64,000 nucleotides of DNA from Ruminococcaceae bacterium KH2T8. Its GTDB lineage: Bacteria; Bacillota; Clostridia; Saccharofermentanales; Saccharofermentanaceae. Shown piece after piece: positions 36,275-43,914 of this stretch; positions within the stretch are counted from its first letter, which is position 1, and the number at the start of each line of letters is the position of its first letter. The notes beneath the pieces were generated by a model that ran no database searches, had not been told where the DNA came from, and worked only from the letters and a program-made list of their open reading frames with translations. The translations under genes were made by a program, and so were the position numbers. Location of the stretch: NCBI GenBank assembly GCA_900111435.1, contig FOIY01000002.1, positions 248,001-312,000 of the forward strand, in the 5' to 3' direction.

Positions 36275-36982
36275 ATGTTGAGAATGTCAAACGGTAAGTT
36301 TAACAGGAGCAAGAGGGCATTTACGCTTGTTGAGATGATCGTTGTGCTCGTAATTCTTGCTATAGTTGCGGCTATGATGGTTCCTGCTCTGACAGGGTAT
36401 ATTAAAAATGCTCAAAAGGCTAAGTATATTCAGAAGGCTGATGAAACTCGAATTGCTGCACAGGCAGTTATGCAGGAGTTGTATGGTTTGGGTGATGGTA
36501 ATGGAGCGCATAGCGCGACTACCGATGGTAATAATGTTTTCTGGAATAGCGGAACTGATAAAGATTGGGGAGATAAGGTTCTTCAGCTGTTAGGTTGTGA
36601 CAGAGGTGCTGCAAACGGTGAGCCGTATATCTTAATTGTCGGAGTGGGAACACACAAAGCTTCCGGTGGAATGGATCTTTCTCAGCAATATACTGTTTAC
36701 TATGTCGCATATGTTGAGGATGAGCAAGCACCGGCTTTATTCTATGTCAATGGTGAATGGATGTATGAGTATCCTCGTTATGATGGTTCGTCGGCGATTG
36801 ATACCAGAAAGATCGGCGGCGACAGTTTCAGAAATACGATAGTTCTTAACGGAGCAAAGATACCGCTTCAGTTCTATATTATCAGTAATAGAACAGGGCT
36901 TAACGCTTCAAGCGGTGCATTCTGGACGGGGACGGATTCACGTTCGTTATATAGCCATAGTGATGGATATTATGGCAAGTGA
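36275..36982 (+). CDS. Type IV prepilin-like minor pilin
   Basis: 235 residues from ATG 36275 (GGAGGTG upstream). The leader ends NRSKRA, followed by FTLVEMIVVLVILAIVAAMM. The residue before the cut is Ala rather than Gly, with Glu at +5 kept. The pilin helix continues into KNAQKAKYIQKADETRIAAQAVM. The segment VPALTGYIK is shared exactly with the major pilin. The globular domain is larger (about 150 residues) with a Tyr-rich beta region. It is the first of four pilin-like genes in a compact operon and may be a tip or priming subunit. Confidence 0.9.
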   Translation: MLRMSNGKFNRSKRAFTLVEMIVVLVILAIVAAMMVPALTGYIKNAQKAKYIQKADETRIAAQAVMQELYGLGDGNGAHSATTDGNNVFWNSGTDKDWGDKVLQLLGCDRGAANGEPYILIVGVGTHKASGGMDLSQQYTVYYVAYVEDEQAPALFYVNGEWMYEYPRYDGSSAIDTRKIGGDSFRNTIVLNGAKIPLQFYIISNRTGLNASSGAFWTGTDSRSLYSHSDGYYGK

Positions 36983-37015
36983 TCTACTGTGGATCCGATG
37001 CGGAAAAGGTGAATT

Positions 37016-37477
37016 ATGAAACGGTATAACAAGACATCATTGATCAAGAGAACCGGTTCGATCCTTCGAGATAATGAGGGAACGAGCCTTCTCCTTGTCG
37101 CGGTTATCGCAATATTGATCATTACGGGTGTCGTAATCCTTCGTATGACAACGACTACGCTTTGGGCTGCGGCTGATAAGCAGCAATATAAGGATCAGGC
37201 TTATGTTATGGCAACAAGTCTTGGCGATTCGCTCGATCAACTTATCGTAGATGATAAGAAGATAGATCTTGCAGCTATATATGCTTCGGACGACAAAGCT
37301 CTGTTTACAGACAATGCTTCTGCCGGTGATTGTAATGGCACAGTTACTGCCGTTGTCAGTAAGCGCGGAGAGAATTATGTGGTTACCGTTACCGCCAAGG
37401 TAGCAAATGAGCAGTATGAATATGTTTATACCGCAACGTATTCCGGTTCCGGCACATCTTATACGAGGGTCTACTGA
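37016..37477 (+). CDS. PilX-like minor pilin component
   Basis: 153 residues (AAAGGTG upstream). After a basic N-terminus comes DNEGTSLLLVAVIAILIITGVVIL, a hydrophobic helix preceded by a Gly, and then the TTTTLWAAADKQQYKDQAYVMATSL helix. It lacks the FTLVE consensus, as PilX/PulK-type proteins often do. The small C-terminal domain is beta-rich (VTAVVSKRGENYVVTVTAKVA, ending YTRVY). The next gene begins 1 nt after its stop. Confidence 0.8.
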   Translation: MKRYNKTSLIKRTGSILRDNEGTSLLLVAVIAILIITGVVILRMTTTTLWAAADKQQYKDQAYVMATSLGDSLDQLIVDDKKIDLAAIYASDDKALFTDNASAGDCNGTVTAVVSKRGENYVVTVTAKVANEQYEYVYTATYSGSGTSYTRVY

Positions 37478-37478
37478 T

Positions 37479-37841
37479 ATGAAGCTCATTAGTAAGACAA
37501 GAAGGATCTTGGGAGATAATTCCGGTGAGACGATCGTAGAGGTAATGGTTGCTTTTACGCTCCTTACGATCATGCTCCTTATATTCTCGCAGGGAATCGC
37601 TTTCGCGACTAATTCCGAGAGACGTGCCGGTAAAATCCGTAAGTCTGCAGATGATGCTATGGTCGACCTGCAAAAGGAAAGAAGCGGCACAGATCTGGAT
37701 AATGTTACGCCGGGCGGCGGTGATCCCAAGCCTGTACGTAATACGGCTGAGGGTCAGGAGAATCTGATCCGTCGGTATAACTACAGTGTTATTGAAGATT
37801 CAGAAGGCCATTCATATATCGTGTATGAAGTTGCAAGTTGA
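37479..37841 (+). CDS. PilV-like minor pilin
   Basis: 120 residues from ATG 37479; the longer frame runs back into the previous gene. Leader MKLISKTRRILGDNSG, then ETIVEVMVAFTLLTIMLLIF, so Gly at -1, an unusual Glu at +1 and the conserved Glu at +5. The PilV/GspI group often reads GxTLxEVLVA. The rest is short and hydrophilic, with little globular domain. GAGGG lies about 11 nt upstream inside the preceding gene. Confidence 0.8.
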   Translation: MKLISKTRRILGDNSGETIVEVMVAFTLLTIMLLIFSQGIAFATNSERRAGKIRKSADDAMVDLQKERSGTDLDNVTPGGGDPKPVRNTAEGQENLIRRYNYSVIEDSEGHSYIVYEVAS

Positions 37842-37856
37842 TCTAAGGTGACTTAA

Positions 37857-38591
37857 ATGCGTAGGATTAAGAGAACAGGAAGATCCAAGAGAGGTTTGAC
37901 TCTCGTTGAGCTCGTCGTAGCGATGGCGCTTACGATGATCTTTATGGCGTCCTGCGTTATGCTCGTATATCCCGTTGAGAAGATCTATACACATACTAAT
38001 GACTTGAGCCGCGCACAGCTTATCGCGGATGCAGTCGTTGATTCCCTGAGGGCAGAGTGTACGAATGCTAATGTCTCTCAACCTGGTGATGTATATGTAA
38101 AGAGTGGTAAGGGCGACGGCCCTTTGAATTCCACAGGGGATAGCGCATATGGTGATGTGCTGTTCATTAGAAGGAATAATACATATTTCGAGAGTATATC
38201 TGCTAATTATGCCATCAGCCAGGATCATTATGATGCAGTAAACAATGTTGATGCTTATGACGGCGATGACTATAGAACATCAGGTGATATCAGGAGCAGG
38301 GCTATCTACAGGCTCTATTCATCCGGTGCATCTGAGCTTGATGCAGGATATGTTCATTACGGATATTTCAGATTAGGTGAATCTGCGACTGCAAGTGATC
38401 CGACATCATGGACAGCTTATGATTTTACCAATCCTTTCACGAACGGAACTTATGACAGATTTACCGTAAAGCTTGATTTCGATGATTCGGTTAATGATTT
38501 GGCTACTTGCCCTGAATATATCGAGTGCGATGTTACGGTCCTTCATAACGGTGAGGCGGTATATACAAGACACGTTGTTCTGTGCTTCTGA
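37857..38591 (+). CDS. PilW/PulJ-like minor pilin
   Basis: 244 residues (AAGGTG upstream). Leader MRRIKRTGRSKRG, then LTLVELVVAMALTMIFMASC, a canonical type IV prepilin site with Leu at +1. The large soluble domain has many Asp and Tyr and ends in a beta-rich part (CDVTVLHNGEAVYTRHVVLCF). The V/W/X-like set of minor pilins normally forms the tip complex that primes pilus assembly. This would be the natural place for the giant pilin-like protein to attach. Confidence 0.88.
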   Translation: MRRIKRTGRSKRGLTLVELVVAMALTMIFMASCVMLVYPVEKIYTHTNDLSRAQLIADAVVDSLRAECTNANVSQPGDVYVKSGKGDGPLNSTGDSAYGDVLFIRRNNTYFESISANYAISQDHYDAVNNVDAYDGDDYRTSGDIRSRAIYRLYSSGASELDAGYVHYGYFRLGESATASDPTSWTAYDFTNPFTNGTYDRFTVKLDFDDSVNDLATCPEYIECDVTVLHNGEAVYTRHVVLCF

Positions 38592-38631
38592 TAATGCCTT
38601 TATCATCTGATGATAGAAATCTGACTCAAGA

Positions 38632-38640
38632 TGATATAAT
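38632..38640 (+). promoter_or_regulatory. Extended -10 giving a leaderless start for the response regulator
   Basis: TG-A-TATAAT (38632-38640) ends 6 nt before ATG 38647. No Shine-Dalgarno sequence is present and no good -35 box is seen. Confidence 0.55.
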
Positions 38641-38646
38641 TAATTC

Positions 38647-39339
38647 ATGAAATATGATTGCCTGATAATCGATGATGAACAGTTGCTCGCAGATAATACC
38701 TGCGATTATTTTAATCTCTTTCAGCTTAAGGCTCATGCCGTTTATAACAAGGCGGATGCGCTTGCTTTCCTGTCTGAAAATGAGGTTTCGCTCATACTTC
38801 TGGACATTAACTTAGCTGACGGCAGCGGATTCGATCTTTGTAAATATATCAGGCAGTCGATGGATATTCCGATCCTCTTTATCTCTGCTCGTAATACTGA
38901 CGATGACAAGATCATCGCATTAAACATCGGCGGAGATGATTATATCGAGAAGCCTTATTCTATGGGAGTTCTCCTTGCTAAGGTCAAGGTGTTCCTTAAG
39001 AGATTCGGTGCAGTTGCTGATGACAAGTCTGATATCTATGAGGATGACAGGATCAAGATAGATAAGCCCAATAAGATGCTGTATGTTGACGGAACGGAAA
39101 CAAAGCTTACGAGTCTTGAGTTTACCTTGCTCTCGTATCTGGTTGATAACAGAAACCGCCTTATAACCAAGGCCGAGCTCTTTGATAATGTCTGGAAGGA
39201 TAAGTTTACTTCCGACGGTACTTTGAATGTCCATATCAGGAAGATCAGGGAGGCTATCGAGAAGGATCCTCAAAATCCCGCATATATCATTACCGTCTGG
39301 AAAGAAGGATATAAGTTCATTCCGGGGAATATGAAATGA
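38647..39339 (+). CDS. OmpR-family response regulator
   Basis: 230 residues. The receiver domain (1 to about 120) has the acidic pair in IIDDEQ, phospho-acceptor Asp53 (LILLDINLADG), the ISAR switch Ser and Lys in IEKPYS. The winged-helix domain (about 130-228) has LTSLEFTLLSYLVDNRNRLITKAELFDNVW, DGTLNVHIRKIREAI and the final YKFIPGN. It overlaps the kinase by 4 nt. Four heptamers upstream of the ABC genes are a likely binding site. Confidence 0.95.
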   Translation: MKYDCLIIDDEQLLADNTCDYFNLFQLKAHAVYNKADALAFLSENEVSLILLDINLADGSGFDLCKYIRQSMDIPILFISARNTDDDKIIALNIGGDDYIEKPYSMGVLLAKVKVFLKRFGAVADDKSDIYEDDRIKIDKPNKMLYVDGTETKLTSLEFTLLSYLVDNRNRLITKAELFDNVWKDKFTSDGTLNVHIRKIREAIEKDPQNPAYIITVWKEGYKFIPGNMK

Positions 39340-40586
39340 AGCGACAGCATTATATCTTTGCGCTCGTCCTGACATTTGTCGTTGAAGTCTTTTTGTTTTC
39401 CGTTTTCCTCGGGAAGATCGAGCATATTGCTGCTGATCCTGTAGTTGTAAATGAATGTCTTAAGTCGGTCGAAGTCAATTACGGCTCGCCGTCCGAATAT
39501 AAGACGGGCATCGATTACGTAATAATCGATAATGACGGAGCGGTTGTCTTTAAGACCCGTGACGGTCTTTCGGAATCGATAAATGATGCGGTCAAGAATT
39601 CCGAGACGATACTTGATATCACTTCCGATGATCAGGTGGTCGCGAAGATGATAGTTCATGATGATTCCGTGTATGCGATAAAGCAGTATAAGACTCATAT
39701 CCTCAGGATCGTTCTGATAATCTCTTTCGTTCAGGTAGTTATCTTTATCGTCTTTTATCTTGATGTTAAGAAAAAGATCCTTGACCCGTTTCAGAAGATG
39801 CAGGATTTCGCAGGACGTGTGGCAGGCGGAGATCTTGATGTGCCGCTGACTGTTGACAGGAGTAATGTATTCGGTGACTTTACCGAGGCTTTCGATATCA
39901 TGAGATCTGAGATAAAGAGCGCGAGGGTTGCTGAGAAGAATGCCAATGATGAGAAGAAGGAAATGGTCGCGAAGCTCTCGCATGATATCAAGACGCCCGT
40001 TGCATCGATCAAATCTACATCTGAGATAGGTTATGAGCTTTCGCAGGATACCAAGATAAAGGAATACTTTAATCTTATAAATGTAAAGGCTGATCAGATT
40101 ACGGTCCTTGTTGATAACCTATTTAATTCAAGTGTTAATGATATTACCGAGATCCCCGTATCCCCTTCGGACTTTGACAGTAATATTCTTTACGATATTA
40201 TCAGGAACTCAGACCACCTTAATAAGGCAGGCGGTTTCAGCATTCCGAAATGCCGTATCTTTGTTGACAAACTGAGGCTTCAGCAGGCTTTCGATAATAT
40301 CTTCATGAATTCATATAAGTATGCGGATACCGAAATTGAGGTCACTGCTGCGACCGATGATGAATATCTAAGGATCAGGGTGCGTGATAAGGGGCCGGGA
40401 GTTACCGAAGATGAGCTGCCGCTACTGAAGAATAAGTATTCGCGCGGTGCCAACGCAGTCGATAAGGACGGCGCTGGCCTTGGCCTGTATCTTGCAAATT
40501 ACTTTATTGAGAATATGAACGGCAGGCTCCTTCTGGAAAATGCCGATCCGGGACTTGCCGTTACATTCTGTATCCGGACGATTTAA
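39336..40586 (+). CDS. Sensor histidine kinase
   Basis: 416 residues. A first membrane helix (about 7-27) and a second (about 125-147) enclose an extracellular sensor of about 95 residues. HAMP region about 150-200. Phospho-acceptor His216 in KLSHDIKTPVASIK. N box FDNIFMNSYKYA, G1 box RDKGPGV, and the late GAGLGLYLANYFIENMNG block. It is coupled to the response regulator (ATGA overlap) and sits upstream of an ABC exporter, as in antimicrobial-peptide-sensing modules. The signal itself is not readable. Confidence 0.94.
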   Translation: MKRQHYIFALVLTFVVEVFLFSVFLGKIEHIAADPVVVNECLKSVEVNYGSPSEYKTGIDYVIIDNDGAVVFKTRDGLSESINDAVKNSETILDITSDDQVVAKMIVHDDSVYAIKQYKTHILRIVLIISFVQVVIFIVFYLDVKKKILDPFQKMQDFAGRVAGGDLDVPLTVDRSNVFGDFTEAFDIMRSEIKSARVAEKNANDEKKEMVAKLSHDIKTPVASIKSTSEIGYELSQDTKIKEYFNLINVKADQITVLVDNLFNSSVNDITEIPVSPSDFDSNILYDIIRNSDHLNKAGGFSIPKCRIFVDKLRLQQAFDNIFMNSYKYADTEIEVTAATDDEYLRIRVRDKGPGVTEDELPLLKNKYSRGANAVDKDGAGLGLYLANYFIENMNGRLLLENADPGLAVTFCIRTI

Positions 40587-40636
40587 GAACTATTTAAGAG
40601 ATCCTTAAAGGCACTTAAGGGTTGAAAAACTATCAT
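40582..40636 (+). promoter_or_regulatory. Four-heptamer operator and -10 box for the ABC operon
   Basis: TTTAAGA (40582-40588), TTTAAGA (40593-40599), CTTAAAG (40604-40610) and CTTAAGG (40614-40620) repeat at 11, 11 and 10 nt, one helical turn each. TATCAT (40631-40636) starts 10 nt after the last. This is the geometry of Pho-box-type sites for OmpR/PhoB-family activators. It overlaps the 3' end of the kinase gene and lies just before the ABC genes. Confidence 0.65.
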
Positions 40637-40659
40637 AGTGCCATAAGGAGGATGAATTG

Positions 40660-41415
40660 ATGAAGAATATCATTGAGACAAGAAAGCTTTGTAAGACATA
40701 TTCAAGCGGAGGCGTACAGCAGCACGTCTTAAGAAACATAGATCTTGAGATCAGGGAAGGTGACTTTACGATCCTTATGGGACCTTCCGGAGCAGGTAAG
40801 TCAACGCTTCTTTACGCACTGTCCGGTATGGACAAGCCTACTTTGGGCGAGATCACTTTCTGCGATGAGGAGATCACCAAGAAGAATTCCGATCAGCTCG
40901 CAGTCTTCAGAAGAAAGAATTGCGGTTTCGTATTCCAGCAGACATATCTTGTTGATTCCATGAGCGTTATGGATAATGTGCTTTCCGCGGCATACCTTGT
41001 TATCCGTGACAGAAAGGAAGCGATAAAGAAGTCCCGGGAGATCTTAAAGTCTGTAGATCTTGATGAGGCATTGTGGGATAAGTTCCCCACACAGATCTCG
41101 GGCGGTGAAGCTCAGAGAGCAGGAATAGCCAGAGCGCTTGTAAATAAGCCTGCTATGGTCTTTGCAGATGAGCCCACGGGTGCCCTCAACTCGAAGACGG
41201 GAAAAGATGTACTTGATACTCTGACAAGATTTAATAAGGACGGTCAGTCGATAATCATGGTCACTCACGATATCACGAGTGCCAGGAGAGGAAACAGGAT
41301 CCTTTACTTAAAGGATGGCGAGATAGCAGGCGAACTCAATCTCGGATCTTATATTTCAGGCGATAAGGATCGCCATATAATGCTCCGCGATTTCCTCGGC
41401 GAAATGGGGTGGTGA
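40660..41415 (+). CDS. ABC transporter ATP-binding protein (MacB/Bce type)
   Basis: 251 residues from ATG 40660, with AAGGAGG 8 nt upstream. Walker A GPSGAGKSTLL, Q-loop FVFQQTYLVDSM, signature ISGGEAQRAGIARAL, Walker B AMVFADEPTGAL, and switch His in MVTHD. The family usually pairs with an FtsX-like permease in peptide resistance or in mechanical signalling across the membrane. The gene next door, nearly overlapping, is that permease. Confidence 0.95.
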   Translation: MKNIIETRKLCKTYSSGGVQQHVLRNIDLEIREGDFTILMGPSGAGKSTLLYALSGMDKPTLGEITFCDEEITKKNSDQLAVFRRKNCGFVFQQTYLVDSMSVMDNVLSAAYLVIRDRKEAIKKSREILKSVDLDEALWDKFPTQISGGEAQRAGIARALVNKPAMVFADEPTGALNSKTGKDVLDTLTRFNKDGQSIIMVTHDITSARRGNRILYLKDGEIAGELNLGSYISGDKDRHIMLRDFLGEMGW

Positions 41416-41417
41416 GT

Positions 41418-43772
41418 ATGAATAAGGGATTACTTCTTGCACGTGCTCACTTTCGCAAGAATAAGGGTACGTCGATAGGCCTTGTATGCCTTCTCGTGAT
41501 CACTGCGATGCTCTTCAGTACTTCGCTGCTGATACTTACCGATGCATATCCGATGGCTCAGAAGGAAGCTGCACGCCTTGATTCCGGTGACGGATTCTTC
41601 AGGATCACGGAGAATATCGATGACCTCAGCGAAGAAGATATCGATGAAGCGCTTGAGGCTGATACGGCACGTCATTATACATATCAGTGCCTTAATTACA
41701 TAATGTCTGTGCCTTTCGGAACAGGTGAGATGTCCAATAACATCCAGTTCTGCGATTCAGATACTGCTTTTAACAAGAAAATGGCTAATTCCGAGATCGT
41801 AGATGAAGACACTTCGATCACCACGGATTATGTCTATCTGCCTTACCAGTTCTATACCGCGGGCGGATTTGAGATCGGAGATCAGTTCGGTTTTGAAGTT
41901 CAGGGCAAGAGATACGATCTCAAGGTAAGAGGATTTCTGACTACTCCGTATTTCGGTTGTAATAACAGCGGTGCTTTCGAGATCGTAGTTGATGATGATT
42001 CATATTCAGAGATGCTCTCTGTCGAACATCCCAGCACGTGTTACGTTACCTTCTATGAACTCAAGGACGGGGTAAAGGGAGCGCCTTTCGCAATAAAGTT
42101 CGGTAATGACATACTTGCCGTTGCCCCCGGAGCTTCTGTTTCGAATACGCCTCTTGATCAGAGCATCTACGGCAGGACATTCGTATCGATGATCTTTGTT
42201 ATCTCATTCATCGTTGTTACTGCAGTACTTCTGGTAGTTGTTCTCATGATGCTCATCAACAGCATCTCAAATTACATCAAGGAGAGCCTCAAGACTTTGG
42301 GAGCTCTTAAGGCGATAGGTTATTCGAGTACGGATATCAAGATATCACTTCATATTATGTTCCTGACGCTTGCTGTTGCAGCCTCGGTTCTCGGTGTACT
42401 GATCTCTTATCTGACGATGCCGATCTTCGCAAAGATCGTTGTAGCTCAGATGGGTATCCCATATGCGGTATCATTTGCGCCTGCTCCTTCCGTGATCGTG
42501 TTATTCTCCGTAGTAGCTTTCACATTTGTCTTTACTGAGATCGCACTGATCAAGATCAGAAAGATCGAGCCTATCACGGCTCTTCGCGACGGTATCGAGG
42601 GACATAGCTTCAGGAGAAACAGGATCAGACTCGACCGTTCGACACTTGGTCTTAACTTTGCGCTTGCCATGAAGACAGCTCTTAATAACATTAAGCAGAA
42701 TGTCATAACATTCTTCGTTGTAGGAGCGATGGTATTCCTTTGTACGATCGGTGTATTGATGTATGAGAACTTCAATGTTCATCCCAAGATCGAGATGCTC
42801 TCTTTCGAATATTGCAGCGGAGTAGTTGCTTTCGATAATGCTACGGCCGAGGAAGGCGGAGAATATTTAAGGTCGATAGACGGCGTTTCAAACGTCAAGA
42901 ATATGATCCAGCTTTACTTGAGCTACGGAGATCAGGACCGTTTGTGGGTCTATATCATGGATGATGTATCAAAGCTCAATAACAAGAACGTCTGCTATGA
43001 GGGAAGACTTCCTCAGTACGATAATGAGATCGCCGTAAGCGGTAAGTTCTGTAATGAATACGGCTTGTCCGTAGGAGATGTCCTCGAGCTTACATACGGC
43101 GATGAGACTTACGGATACCTGATAACCGGACTCGTGCAGACTACTAATAACGGCGGTAAGGAAGGCCTGATGAGCATGTCCGCTGCCGAAAGGATCGTGG
43201 ATCTTCAGTATGCTCCGGCATATTACTACTTTGACTGCGAAGAGGAGACTATAGAAGCCTCGGCTGCAGTACTTGATAAGTGTGAAGATGAGTTTGGTGA
43301 GCATATGATCTCTCGCATGAATTTCTATGAGCTCATCGACGGCGCTCTTACGACTTTCAGGTTTGTAGCAGTAGCAATGCTCGCTGTAATGAGTATCGTA
43401 TCTGCACTGGTAATACTCCTGGTGCTCTATCTGCTCGTTAAGTCTCTGATATTTAATAAGCGCAAGGACTACGGTATCTTTAAGGCCATCGGATATGAAT
43501 CGAATGACCTCGTGATTCAGACGGCACTGAGCTTTATGCCTTCTATCGTATTGTCGGTACTGATCTTCTCGGTTGTATCGTATTATTACGCGAATCCCGT
43601 GATGAACATTGCAATGAGTTCGTTCGGAATCATAAAGGCCAATTTCGTAGTACCGGTTGCAGGAGTAGTCTTAGTCGGTATATTTATAGTCATCGTTTCG
43701 TTCCTCTTTGCCGTATTTGAGAGCAGAAGGATCAGAAAGATCGAAGCTTATGAGCTCTTAACAGTGGAATGA
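41418..43772 (+). CDS. FtsX-like ABC permease
   Basis: 784 residues from ATG 41418 (GGTGG upstream; a GTG at 41412 is possible). Predicted eight membrane helices: one near 17-40, three near 260-375, one near 425-447 and three near 650-780. These enclose two large extracellular domains (about 45-255 and 448-640). Two FtsX-type cores are visible, each with the ALKAIGYSSTDI or FKAIGYESNDL coupling motif. It is adjacent to the ATPase and downstream of the two-component system. A Bce-like export or sensing role is likely; the substrate is unknown. Confidence 0.92.
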   Translation: MNKGLLLARAHFRKNKGTSIGLVCLLVITAMLFSTSLLILTDAYPMAQKEAARLDSGDGFFRITENIDDLSEEDIDEALEADTARHYTYQCLNYIMSVPFGTGEMSNNIQFCDSDTAFNKKMANSEIVDEDTSITTDYVYLPYQFYTAGGFEIGDQFGFEVQGKRYDLKVRGFLTTPYFGCNNSGAFEIVVDDDSYSEMLSVEHPSTCYVTFYELKDGVKGAPFAIKFGNDILAVAPGASVSNTPLDQSIYGRTFVSMIFVISFIVVTAVLLVVVLMMLINSISNYIKESLKTLGALKAIGYSSTDIKISLHIMFLTLAVAASVLGVLISYLTMPIFAKIVVAQMGIPYAVSFAPAPSVIVLFSVVAFTFVFTEIALIKIRKIEPITALRDGIEGHSFRRNRIRLDRSTLGLNFALAMKTALNNIKQNVITFFVVGAMVFLCTIGVLMYENFNVHPKIEMLSFEYCSGVVAFDNATAEEGGEYLRSIDGVSNVKNMIQLYLSYGDQDRLWVYIMDDVSKLNNKNVCYEGRLPQYDNEIAVSGKFCNEYGLSVGDVLELTYGDETYGYLITGLVQTTNNGGKEGLMSMSAAERIVDLQYAPAYYYFDCEEETIEASAAVLDKCEDEFGEHMISRMNFYELIDGALTTFRFVAVAMLAVMSIVSALVILLVLYLLVKSLIFNKRKDYGIFKAIGYESNDLVIQTALSFMPSIVLSVLIFSVVSYYYANPVMNIAMSSFGIIKANFVVPVAGVVLVGIFIVIVSFLFAVFESRRIRKIEAYELLTVE

Positions 43773-43804
43773 TCTGCTTTTAAGAAGATGTGGGATAGTT
43801 TCTT

Positions 43805-43842
43805 AAGCCCTCGTGCGGTAAAGACTGTACGGGGGCTTTCGA
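43805..43842 (+). terminator. ABC operon terminator
   Basis: AAGCCCTCGT (43805-43814) pairs with ACGGGGGCTT (43829-43838, one G-T pair), with a short T tract. Confidence 0.7.
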
Positions 43843-43914
43843 ACGCCTTTACTCGATTTTTCGCGATATTTGTAATAAAATACACGGGACTTTTGATTTA
43901 GATACGGAGACAGG

